This document shows, one piece after another, positions 1 to 7,606 of a stretch of 64,000 nucleotides of DNA. The stretch's first letter is position 1; each line of letters begins with the position of its first letter. The notes under the pieces are model-generated. The model was not told the DNA's origin. It searched no databases and saw only the letters and a list, made by a program, of their open reading frames with translations. This DNA comes from Streptomyces cylindrosporus (GTDB lineage: Bacteria > Actinomycetota > Actinomycetes > Streptomycetales > Streptomycetaceae): positions 62,001-126,000 of the forward strand of contig NZ_JALDAY010000012.1 in assembly GCF_022698165.1 (NCBI RefSeq), in the 5' to 3' direction. The position numbers and the translations under genes are program-made.

Positions 1-33
1 ACGCCCATCGCGTACGCAACCTATGCCCGTGCC

Positions 34-62
34 TGCGGTTGCACACCCGATTCGCGTATGGT
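34..62 (+). promoter_or_regulatory. weak candidate promoter upstream of ftsE
   Basis: A TATGGT hexamer at 57-62 resembles a -10 box. The hexamer 17 nt upstream, TGCGGT at 34-39, is a poor -35 match. Apart from this, nothing coding can be supported in bases 1-98. It may equally be chance. Confidence 0.22.
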
Positions 63-98
63 CACGCTCATCTACCCCCGGCGACCCGTGGTGCACCC

Positions 99-788
99 GT
101 GATCCGATTCGACAACGTCTCCAAGGTCTACCCCAAGCAGACCCGCCCTGCACTCAGGGATGTGTCCCTGGAAGTGGAGAAGGGCGAGTTCGTCTTCCTC
201 GTGGGGTCCTCCGGCTCCGGAAAGTCCACCTTCCTGCGGCTGATCCTCCGCGAGGAGCGGTGCAGTCACGGCCAGGTGCACGTCCTGGGCAAGGACCTCG
301 CGCGCCTGTCCAACTGGAAGGTGCCGCAGATGCGCCGCCAGCTGGGGACCGTCTTCCAGGACTTCCGGCTGCTGCCGAACAAGACGGTCGCCGAGAACGT
401 CGCCTTCGCGCAGGAGGTGATCGGCAAGTCCAAGGGCGAGATCCGCAAGTCCGTCCCCCAGGTGCTCGACCTCGTGGGCCTCGGCGGCAAGGAGGAGCGG
501 ATGCCCGGGGAGCTGTCCGGTGGTGAGCAGCAGCGCGTGGCGATCGCGCGCGCCTTCGTGAACCGGCCCAAGCTGCTGATCGCCGACGAGCCCACCGGCA
601 ACCTCGACCCGCAGACCTCCGTCGGCATCATGAAGCTGCTGGACCGGATCAACCGGACCGGCACGACCGTCGTGATGGCCACCCACGACCAGAACATCGT
701 GGACCAGATGCGCAAGCGCGTCATCGAGCTGGAGAAGGGCCGCCTCGTCCGCGACCAGGCCCGCGGCGTCTACGGCTACCAGCACTGA
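99..788 (+). CDS. ftsE: FtsE, cell-division ABC ATPase
   Basis: FtsE is the cytoplasmic ATPase of FtsEX, which is known to couple ATP hydrolysis to activation of extracellular peptidoglycan hydrolases at division sites. The 229-residue product is a plain ABC ATPase: Walker A GSSGSGKS at residues 36-43, signature LSGGEQQR at 139-146, Walker B LLIADEP at 159-165 and a switch His in the ATHD motif. The GTG at 99 gives the usual family N-terminus (MIRFDNVSK); an in-frame ATG at 39 would add 20 atypical residues. ftsX follows 36 nt downstream, the classical pairing, so co-transcription is likely. Confidence 0.96.
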   Translation: MIRFDNVSKVYPKQTRPALRDVSLEVEKGEFVFLVGSSGSGKSTFLRLILREERCSHGQVHVLGKDLARLSNWKVPQMRRQLGTVFQDFRLLPNKTVAENVAFAQEVIGKSKGEIRKSVPQVLDLVGLGGKEERMPGELSGGEQQRVAIARAFVNRPKLLIADEPTGNLDPQTSVGIMKLLDRINRTGTTVVMATHDQNIVDQMRKRVIELEKGRLVRDQARGVYGYQH

Positions 789-824
789 CCGCGACCGTCC
801 CCGGAAAGGCCTGAAGAAGACGCC

Positions 825-1742
825 ATGCGCGCCCAGTTCGTACTGTCCGAGATCGGTGTCGGTCTCCGCCGCAACCTGACGATGACCTTCGCCGTCATCG
901 TCTCCGTCGCCCTGTCGCTCGCCCTGTTCGGCGGGTCGCTCCTGATGAGCGACCAGGTCAACACGATGAAGGGCTACTGGTACGACAAGGTCAACGTCTC
1001 GATCTTCCTCTGCAACAAGAGCGACGCCGAGTCCGACCCCAACTGCGCCAAGGGCGCGGTCACCGACGACCAGAAGAAGCAGATCAAGGCCGATCTGGAC
1101 AAGATGGACGTCGTCCAGAAGGTCACCTACGAGTCGCAGGACGACGCGTACAAGCACTACAAGGAGCAGTTCGGCGACTCCCCGCTGGCCAGCTCCCTCA
1201 CCCCGGACCAGATGCAGGAGTCGTACCGCATCAAGCTGAAGGATCCGGAGAAGTACCAGGTCATCGCCACCGCCTTCGACGGGCGGGACGGCGTGCAGTC
1301 GGTGCAGGACCAGAAGGGGATCCTCGACAACCTCTTCGGGCTGCTCAACGGCATGAACTGGGCCGCGCGGGCGGTCATGGCGCTGATGCTGGTCGTCGCG
1401 CTGATGCTGATCGTCAACACCGTGCGCGTCTCCGCGTTCAGCCGCCGGCGTGAGACCGGGATCATGCGGCTGGTCGGCGCCTCCGGCTTCTACATCCAGG
1501 CGCCGTTCATCATGGAGGCCGCGGTCGCCGGGCTGATCGGCGGGACGGTCGCCTGCGGATTCCTGGTGATCGCGCGGTACTTCATCATCGATCACGGACT
1601 CGACCTGTCCCACAAGCTGAATCTGATCAATTTCATCGGCTGGGACGCCGTGCTCACGAAACTGCCGCTCATCCTGGCCACGAGTCTGCTGATGCCCGCG
1701 CTTGCCGCGTTTTTCGCGCTGCGCAAGTACCTGAAGGTGTGA
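825..1742 (+). CDS. ftsX: FtsX, cell-division permease-like protein
   Basis: FtsX is the membrane partner of FtsE and transmits its ATPase cycle to an extracellular hydrolase. The 305-residue protein has one transmembrane segment at about residues 20-41, a large extracytoplasmic loop (about 42-180) holding two Cys about a dozen residues apart that could form a disulfide, and three more hydrophobic segments in the last 125 residues. The ATG follows a GGAAAGG-like purine stretch. It lies directly downstream of ftsE and is closed by a strong hairpin, which makes ftsEX a two-gene unit. Confidence 0.96.
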   Translation: MRAQFVLSEIGVGLRRNLTMTFAVIVSVALSLALFGGSLLMSDQVNTMKGYWYDKVNVSIFLCNKSDAESDPNCAKGAVTDDQKKQIKADLDKMDVVQKVTYESQDDAYKHYKEQFGDSPLASSLTPDQMQESYRIKLKDPEKYQVIATAFDGRDGVQSVQDQKGILDNLFGLLNGMNWAARAVMALMLVVALMLIVNTVRVSAFSRRRETGIMRLVGASGFYIQAPFIMEAAVAGLIGGTVACGFLVIARYFIIDHGLDLSHKLNLINFIGWDAVLTKLPLILATSLLMPALAAFFALRKYLKV

Positions 1743-1753
1743 CGCATGCCAAG

Positions 1754-1785
1754 AGGGCCGTACGGTCAAGACGCCGTACGGCCCT
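1754..1785 (+). terminator. hairpin terminator after ftsX
   Basis: Perfect 12-bp inverted repeat, AGGGCCGTACGG (1754-1765) and CCGTACGGCCCT (1774-1785), with an 8-nt loop and a G-T pair just outside. There is no long T tract, as is common in high-GC actinobacteria. It sits between the ftsX stop and the S41 protease start, separating the two units. Confidence 0.8.
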
Positions 1786-1809
1786 TCGCGTTGTCCTAGA
1801 CTCACCGGC

Positions 1810-2991
1810 ATGTCAGGCCGCGACCTGTTCTGTCAGCCCCGCCGCATGCGCCGCGGGGCGGCCCTGACATTGCTCTTCGCGAGCGTGGTCGTCGCGGCCG
1901 CCGCGACCGGCTCCTTTCCCGAGACCGACCGGAAATCCGCGGCGGGCGAGGCGCGTTCCGCCGTCCCGGCCGGGCATCACGAGGACGTCGCCAAGGCGGC
2001 CGAGGAGGCGCTCGCCGACGGCAAGTCCCCGATGGAGGCCGCCGAGCGTGCCGTGAGCCGCAGCGGGGACCGCTGGGGCGCCGTCTACTCCGAGGGCGAG
2101 TACGAGGAGTTCGAGGAGGCCCTCGACGGCCAGTACACCGGCGTCGGGCTGTGGGCGCGGCGCGAGCGGGACGGCCGTATCGAGGTGACCAAGGTGGCCT
2201 CCGGGTCGCCCGCGGCGGCGGCCGGCATCCACGCCGGCGACCGGCTGGCCAGCATCGACGGGGCGCCGGTCGACGGCCGCCCGGTCACCGAGGTCGTCTC
2301 CTTACTGCGCGGCGACGCGACGGATGCGCCCGCGGGTACGTCCGTACAGCTGGGCCTGGAGCGGGGCACGCGCGCGTGGACGCAGACCCTGCGGCGGGCC
2401 CGGCTGTCCACCGACTCGGTCACCGTTCGAAAGCTCGCCGGCGGGGTCACCGTCATCAAGATCGCCGCGTTCACCAAGGGCGTCGGGGACCTCGTGCGCA
2501 CCGCCGTCCGGCAGGCTCCCGTCGGCACCGGCTTCATCCTCGACCTGCGCGGGAACTCCGGGGGGCTGGTCACCGAGGCCGTCACCACCGCGTCCGCCTT
2601 CCTGGACGGGGGGCTGGTCGCCACGTACGACGTGAACGGCGAGCAGCAGGCGCTGCACGCCGATGCCGGGGGAGACACCACCAGACCCCTGGTCGCGCTC
2701 GTCGACGGGGGGACGATGAGTGCGGCCGAACTGCTGACCGGGGCCCTGCAGGACCGTGGGCGCGCGGTGGTCGTGGGCTCCCGCACCTTCGGCAAGGGCT
2801 CGGTGCAGATGCCGAGCCGGCTGCCGGGCGGGTCCGTCGCCGAGCTGACCGTGGGGCACTACCGGACGCCGTCCGGGCGGAGTGTGGACGGGCGGGGGAT
2901 CACGCCGGACCTGCCGGTGGCGCAGGCGGATTCGGCGGCGGCTGTTCAGAGGGCGGAGACAGTGCTGAGCGGGTTGGGCGACGCGGAGTAG
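1810..2991 (+). CDS. secreted S41 (C-terminal processing) protease with PDZ domain
   Basis: This is a 393-residue carboxy-terminal-processing-type serine protease. An N-terminal hydrophobic segment at residues 16-34 acts as signal or anchor. A PDZ domain spans roughly 108-190, and the S41 catalytic domain follows with DLRGNSGG at 245-252. The catalytic pair is Ser304 in GTMSAAE and Lys329 in TFGKGSVQ, so the enzyme looks active outside the membrane, probably trimming exported or membrane proteins. It sits between ftsX and smpB, separated from ftsX by a terminator. Codon 165 (2302-2304) is TTA, the rare leucine codon read by the bldA tRNA in Streptomyces, so full translation is predicted to be developmentally dependent. 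Confidence 0.93.
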   Translation: MSGRDLFCQPRRMRRGAALTLLFASVVVAAAATGSFPETDRKSAAGEARSAVPAGHHEDVAKAAEEALADGKSPMEAAERAVSRSGDRWGAVYSEGEYEEFEEALDGQYTGVGLWARRERDGRIEVTKVASGSPAAAAGIHAGDRLASIDGAPVDGRPVTEVVSLLRGDATDAPAGTSVQLGLERGTRAWTQTLRRARLSTDSVTVRKLAGGVTVIKIAAFTKGVGDLVRTAVRQAPVGTGFILDLRGNSGGLVTEAVTTASAFLDGGLVATYDVNGEQQALHADAGGDTTRPLVALVDGGTMSAAELLTGALQDRGRAVVVGSRTFGKGSVQMPSRLPGGSVAELTVGHYRTPSGRSVDGRGITPDLPVAQADSAAAVQRAETVLSGLGDAE

Positions 2992-3059
2992 CCCCACCAG
3001 GGACCCCGGTTTAAGGGCTGGCCCCGACACCCCTCCGTAGTGCGAAAATGGACGGCACT

Positions 3060-3614
3060 ATGAGCAAGGGAATGTACGTACCGAAGGAGTCCCAGCCCAA
3101 GCAGGGCGGGAGTGCCGCCAAGGCCCGGGACGGCGAGAAGGGCGGCAAGCGGAAGATCGTCGCCCAGAACAAGAAGGCCCGGCACGACTACGCGATCGTC
3201 GACACCTACGAGGCCGGTCTCGTGCTGACCGGCACCGAGGTCAAGTCGCTGCGCGAGGGCCGGACCTCGCTGACCGACGGCTTCGTCCAGATCGACCGGG
3301 GCGAGGCGTGGCTGCACAACGCGCACATCCCGGAGTACCACCAGGGCAGCTGGACCAACCACTCCGCGCGCCGCAAGCGCAAGCTGCTGCTGCACCGCGA
3401 GGAGATCGACAAGCTGGAGGCCAAGGCGCAGGAGACGGGTCACACGATCGTGCCCCTCGCCCTGTACTTCAAGGACGGCCGGGCGAAGGCCGAGATCGCG
3501 CTCGCGCGAGGCAAGAAGGAGTACGACAAGCGCCAGACGCTGCGCGAGAAGCAGGACCGGCGGGAGTCGGACCGGGCGATCGCGGCGGCGAAGCGCAGGC
3601 AGCGGGGCGCGTAG
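3060..3614 (+). CDS. smpB: SmpB, tmRNA-binding protein
   Basis: SmpB binds tmRNA and brings it to stalled ribosomes for trans-translation. The core from KIVAQNKKARHDY onward, the GTEVKSLR motif and the basic C-terminal tail DKRQTLREKQDRRESDR are diagnostic. The start is uncertain: ATGs at 3048, 3060 and 3072 are all in frame. The 3072 start gives MYVPKESQPK, which I recall as a conserved Streptomyces N-terminus; 3060 is chosen because a GGACGG element lies just upstream. ssrA, its RNA partner, starts about 110 nt downstream. Confidence 0.94.
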   Translation: MSKGMYVPKESQPKQGGSAAKARDGEKGGKRKIVAQNKKARHDYAIVDTYEAGLVLTGTEVKSLREGRTSLTDGFVQIDRGEAWLHNAHIPEYHQGSWTNHSARRKRKLLLHREEIDKLEAKAQETGHTIVPLALYFKDGRAKAEIALARGKKEYDKRQTLREKQDRRESDRAIAAAKRRQRGA

Positions 3615-3666
3615 CCGCCGGGAATACGGTGGCATCGACGGGCGTTGGTCACGTACGATGGCACCA

Positions 3667-3686
3667 ACACCGGCTGAACCCGGTGT
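3667..3686 (+). terminator. small hairpin between smpB and ssrA
   Basis: Perfect 7-bp inverted repeat ACACCGG (3667-3673) and CCGGTGT (3680-3686) with a 6-nt loop, followed by an unusually AT-rich stretch (3691-3712) just before ssrA. It could end the smpB transcript or belong to the ssrA promoter region. A TAGGGC at 3712-3717 is at the right distance to be a -10 for a start at the mature tmRNA 5' end, but no convincing -35 is visible. Confidence 0.45.
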
Positions 3687-3722
3687 GAGCATTGAGCTGT
3701 ATTTAATTGAATAGGGCAACAT

Positions 3723-4114
3723 GGGGATGATCGGTTTCGACAGCGGCTGTCGAAGCAGGGGAAGCGTGTCGAGGAAGCGGCAATGATCTCGTAAACCATA
3801 TGTCGCAAAAAATAATCGCCAATTCCAAGAGCGATTCTCCCGAGCTCTTCGCTCTCGCTGCCTGATCAGGTAGTGATCGAATAGCTCCTTGATGGGAGTG
3901 TCAGCCCGGGGGTGTTCCCGACCCGGATCCTGGCATCAGCTAGGGGACTAAACCTTGATCCCGGTCACGGGGTGAAGAGGGAAACCAAACAGTGACTGGG
4001 CCCGTCGGCGACTTGTTCGCGTGATCGCCGGGGCCGAGAAAATCGCAGCGAACTGCACACGGAGAAGCCCTGATTCCGCACCGTTGGACGCGGGTTCGAT
4101 TCCCGCCATCTCCA
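3723..4114 (+). ncRNA. ssrA: tmRNA (ssrA)
   Basis: Transfer-messenger RNA rescues stalled ribosomes and tags the nascent peptide for proteolysis. The 5' end GGGGATG (3723-3729) pairs with CATCTCC (4107-4113) to form the acceptor stem, with A4114 as discriminator; CCA is not encoded. The tRNA-like TPsiC arm is seen in the GGGTTCGATTCCC stretch near 4092-4104. The mRNA-like part has its resume codon GCC at 3818 and reads ANSKSDSPELFALAA before TGA at 3863-3865, ending in the ALAA protease signal. It is placed directly after smpB. Confidence 0.96.
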
Positions 4115-4130
4115 CTCATCCCATGTGGAA

Positions 4131-4165
4131 GAGCCTCTGACCTACCCAGGTCAGGGGCTCTTTTT
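4131..4165 (+). terminator. ssrA rho-independent terminator
   Basis: A 13-bp stem pairs GAGCCTCTGACCT (4131-4143) with AGGTCAGGGGCTC (4148-4160), with one G-T pair and a 4-nt loop, followed by TTTTT at 4161-4165. It is the most canonical terminator in the window and starts 16 nt after the tmRNA 3' end. Confidence 0.93.
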
Positions 4166-4181
4166 GTGGGGCCGATTCTCC

Positions 4182-4658
4182 GTCGTGCTGCCCCAGCAGA
4201 GCAGCGCCAACAACGCCTCCTCCTGCTTCGACTGGTTCCAGAGCGGGGACGTCGGCGGGGATCCGGCGCGGGTGTACGTCACCGGGCTGTCCGCGGGCGG
4301 CGGGATCGTCGCCGGGCTGGCGTACGGGTGTGTGCAGGCCGCCGGGTCGCCGTGGGTGTGCATGTACGTCGGGGCCACGCAGACGGCGAAGCAGTGGGGC
4401 GACCGGGTGCGGGCCGCGCGGCCCGGCTACACCGTCCCCTGGCCGGCCCTCACCGTCTTCCAGGGCAGCGCCGACTACACCGTGAAGCCCGTCAACATGA
4501 CCGACCTGATGAAGCAGTGGACCGATGTGCAGGGCACTGACCAGACGGCGGACGTCAGCGACCCCGGCAGCGGTACCGCCCAGTGCGGGACTGCCGGGGT
4601 CTACATCCTCGATGTGAACCTGTGCGCCGCCTACCGGCTGGGGCTCACCTCAGGTTGA
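4182..4658 (+). pseudogene. decayed PHB-depolymerase/feruloyl-esterase-family gene
   Basis: The reading frame matches the secreted esterase family of poly(3-hydroxybutyrate) depolymerase/LpqC type, beginning in mid-domain at VVLPQQSSANNASSCFDW right after the ssrA terminator. It has no signal peptide or N-terminal domain. Relative to the family as I remember it, three internal blocks are missing in frame: after SGDVG, after the nucleophile motif GLSAGG, and between DVSD and the Cys-containing tail, which removes the catalytic His region. The nucleophile Ser remains. The open frame persists to 4658, running 14 nt into the end of the convergent GH3 gene. A non-functional remnant is most likely. 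Confidence 0.75.
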
Positions 4659-7557
4659 ACTCCGACAGGCGCAGGTCCTTGGACAGGACCAGGTAGACGT
4701 CCGTACGGCCCTTCGCCGCGCCCGACAGCTTCGCGGTCACCGTCGTGTAGTCGTACGGCGACGCCGTGCCCGGGAAGCTCGCGGTGCCGGCGAGGGTGCC
4801 GGTCGGGGAGCCGAGCCGGACCTCGACCGTGCCGGGTGCCGTACCGGCGAGACGGGCGCTGAACTCCTCGGCGCCCTTGCCCAGTTGGGTGTCCGCGAAC
4901 TTCAGCCACGCGCCGTCGGAGGTCGACGACACCGCCGTACCGCTCGCCTTGGACTCGTCGACGAGGGTGATCGCCGAGTAGTCGTCGAAGTTCTCGGCGC
5001 GGGTGACCCGCGACAGGTCGCGTGGTGGGATCGTCTCGGCCTTCACCTGCCACGCCGTACGGGCCCTGATGTCGGTGGACGAGGAACCGACCAGGACGTC
5101 GTAAGTGCCGCTCTCCACCGTCCACTTGGAGCGCGTGACGTCCCAGTGCGCCAGGTCGGAGGGCCGCACCTTCAGCCGGACCGTCCTCGTCTCGCCCGGC
5201 TTCAGCGACACCCGCTGGAAGGACTTCAGCTGCTTCAGCGGCTGCTTGTCGCGGGAGGTGCGCTGGTGGGTGTAGAGCTGGACGACCTCGGCGCCGGTGC
5301 GGCTGCCGGTGTTGGTGACCGGGATCTCGTAGCCGTCGCCCGTGCGCTTCAACTCCCCGTAGCGGAAGGAGGTGTACGACAGGCCGTAGCCGAAGGGGTA
5401 GAGCGCCTGGCCCTTGAAGTACTGGTACGTGCGGTCCGACTTGATGATGTCGTAGTCGAGGATGGAGGGGAGGTCGGACTCGGAGCGGTACCAGGTCTGG
5501 GTGAGGCGGCCCGAGGGGTTCGCGTCGCCGTAGAGGAGGTCGGCGAGGGCGTTGCCGGTCTCCTGGCCCGCGTGGGTGGTCCACAGCAGGGCCGGGACCT
5601 CCTTCTGGAGCGAGCCGAGGGTGGTCGGGTAGCTGTTCTCGACGATCACGACCGTGTTCGGGTTCGCTTTGCGCACCGCCCTGACCAGGGACTCCTGGGC
5701 GGGGGCCAGGGCCATGTCGGTGCGGTCGTGGGCCTCGCGGCCGTTGATCGACGGGTCGGAGCCGACCACGACCACCGCGGTGTCCTTGCCCTTCACCGCG
5801 GCCACGGCCTCGTCGACGCCGCTGCGGACGACGTCCTTCGTGTAGTGCGCGGCCTGGTCCTTGGCCACCAGGCCCAGGGTGCCGTCGGTGCCGGTCGGGC
5901 CGAGGTAGACCGGGTTCGACCACCAGGACTCCGCCGTCTCGTAGCCGGCGTAGCGCAGGAGGTACGTGCCGTCGGTCTGTTCCTCCAGCTTGAACTGCTG
6001 CTGCACGAACCAGCCGTTGGGCTGCGCCTGGTCGTTGACGAAGTTCGACCAGTTGTAGCCGACGTACTTGCCGTTGGCGGCCGAGCGCAGGGTGACGATT
6101 CCGGAGCCCCAGTCGAACACGTCGAACTGGCTCGTCGGGCCCGTGTCCGCCGACTCCTTCAGCGCGGCCCCCGTGTCTCCCTCGCCCGCCGTCACGTACT
6201 TGCCGGTCGCCGCGTCCTTCAGCGCGATCCGGTCCACGCCCTCGCTGCCCGCGACGGACGTGCCGAGCTTCGCCGCGATGCCCTGCGCGGGCGTGACCGC
6301 GTACGGCAGGCTGCCCGAGTACCAGTCGGTGTACAGAGTGTCGGCGAGCGGGCCGACCACGGCCACGTCCTTCGCGGACTTCTTCAACGGCAGCGCGCCG
6401 GACTGGTTCTTCAGCAGTACGGCCGCCTCGGTGGCGGACTTGCGGGCCAGCGCGCGGTGCGCCGGGCTGTCGATGACGGAGGCGTCGATGGAGCCGTACC
6501 TGCCGCCGCCCGGGTCGAACTCGCCGAGCCGGACGCGCACGCTCAGCACGTCACCGGCGGCCTTGTCGACGTCCGACTCCTTCAACAGGCCCGTGGCCAG
6601 CGCCGACTTGATCGCGGTGGTCGTCGGGGCGGAGTCCGTGTCGTTGTCGGTGAAGCTGTCGATGCCGGCCTTCAGCGCCGCCGCGTCGGCCTCCGTCTGG
6701 GTGCCGTAGTACTTCTGGCTGCCGACCAGGTTGCCGGGCGCGTAGGCGTCGGTCACATTGAGCAGCCGCTGCGAGGACCAGGTGCGGACGGTGTCGTCGA
6801 GGGCCGGATTCACCGTGTTCGGGCGGCCGTTGACGAGGTTGTAGGACGACATCACGCCGGTCGCCGCGTCCGCCTCGATCGCCGGCTTGAAGGCCTGCTC
6901 GTCGTACTCCTTCAGGACGCGCGGGCGCAGCTCGGAGGTGCTGGTGTCGCGGTTGACCTCGTTGTTGTTGGCGAGGAAGTGCTTGATGGTCGGGGCCGTC
7001 TTCAGATGGTCCGGGTCGCCGCCGGTCAGGCCCGTGCCGTACGCCGTGGAGATCGAGCCCGTGAGGTACGGGTCCTCGGAGTAGCCCTCCTCGTTGCGGC
7101 CCCAGCGCGGGTCGCGCAGCAGGTTGACCACGGGCGCCCAGAGGTTGAGGCCCCAGCCGGCCGGGCGGGTCTGCTGGAAGCCCCGGGCCTCGTCGCCGAC
7201 AGCCGAGCCGACCTGCCGGATCAGGGACGGGTCCCAGGTGGAGGCCAGCCCGACGGCCTGCGGGAAGACCATCGCCTTGCCGAGCCAGGCCACGCCGTGC
7301 AGGGCCTCGGTGCCGGTGCGGAAGGACTGGATGCCGAGGCGGGGGATGGCCGGCTCGTACTGGTGCAGGAGGGAGATCTTCTCGTCGAGGGTGAGGCGGG
7401 ACAGGAGGTCGGAGACGCGGGCGTCGACGGAGAGGCTCGGGTCGCGGAAGGGGTAGGCCGGGTCGTCGGCGTGGGCGGGGACGGTGGCGCCCAGTCCGGC
7501 GACGAGGGCCAGCGCCACGAGCAGGACCGTTCTCGGTCTTCTTCGCTTGCCTTTCAT
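4645..7557 (-). CDS. secreted GH3 beta-glucosidase with beta-trefoil insert and C-terminal CBM6-like domain
   Basis: A 970-residue glycoside hydrolase family 3 enzyme that would release glucose (or xylose) from beta-linked oligosaccharides outside the cell. Residues 1-30 form a signal peptide ending AHA. The GH3 barrel carries KHF (192-194) and the nucleophile Asp270 in NVTDAYAP. Residues about 440-575 are an insertion with two repeated strands (ATGKYVTAG, ANGKYVGYN) typical of fascin/ricin-like beta-trefoils. The second GH3 domain, a fibronectin-III-like domain and a C-terminal CBM6-like module (about 850-970) follow. It lies 49 nt after the LacI gene on the same strand, so it probably ends the alpha-xyloside operon. 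Confidence 0.92.
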   Translation of the reverse strand: MKGKRRRPRTVLLVALALVAGLGATVPAHADDPAYPFRDPSLSVDARVSDLLSRLTLDEKISLLHQYEPAIPRLGIQSFRTGTEALHGVAWLGKAMVFPQAVGLASTWDPSLIRQVGSAVGDEARGFQQTRPAGWGLNLWAPVVNLLRDPRWGRNEEGYSEDPYLTGSISTAYGTGLTGGDPDHLKTAPTIKHFLANNNEVNRDTSTSELRPRVLKEYDEQAFKPAIEADAATGVMSSYNLVNGRPNTVNPALDDTVRTWSSQRLLNVTDAYAPGNLVGSQKYYGTQTEADAAALKAGIDSFTDNDTDSAPTTTAIKSALATGLLKESDVDKAAGDVLSVRVRLGEFDPGGGRYGSIDASVIDSPAHRALARKSATEAAVLLKNQSGALPLKKSAKDVAVVGPLADTLYTDWYSGSLPYAVTPAQGIAAKLGTSVAGSEGVDRIALKDAATGKYVTAGEGDTGAALKESADTGPTSQFDVFDWGSGIVTLRSAANGKYVGYNWSNFVNDQAQPNGWFVQQQFKLEEQTDGTYLLRYAGYETAESWWSNPVYLGPTGTDGTLGLVAKDQAAHYTKDVVRSGVDEAVAAVKGKDTAVVVVGSDPSINGREAHDRTDMALAPAQESLVRAVRKANPNTVVIVENSYPTTLGSLQKEVPALLWTTHAGQETGNALADLLYGDANPSGRLTQTWYRSESDLPSILDYDIIKSDRTYQYFKGQALYPFGYGLSYTSFRYGELKRTGDGYEIPVTNTGSRTGAEVVQLYTHQRTSRDKQPLKQLKSFQRVSLKPGETRTVRLKVRPSDLAHWDVTRSKWTVESGTYDVLVGSSSTDIRARTAWQVKAETIPPRDLSRVTRAENFDDYSAITLVDESKASGTAVSSTSDGAWLKFADTQLGKGAEEFSARLAGTAPGTVEVRLGSPTGTLAGTASFPGTASPYDYTTVTAKLSGAAKGRTDVYLVLSKDLRLSEFNLR

Positions 7558-7606
7558 GTCACGGCTCCTTCAAGTAGGGCCTTGCACAAGGAGATTGACT
7601 ACGGGT

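Noticed and set aside
72..1811. Long minus-strand open frame opposite ftsEX
   Set aside because: Antisense shadow; ftsE and ftsX are unambiguous on the plus strand.
3048..3059. Start of smpB at ATG 3048
   Set aside because: No ribosome-binding site before it and the extra residues are not family-like; 3060 or 3072 fits better.
3723..4658. Prophage or integrative element at ssrA
   Set aside because: tmRNA followed by a truncated gene is suggestive, but no integrase, att duplication or mobility gene is present in the window.
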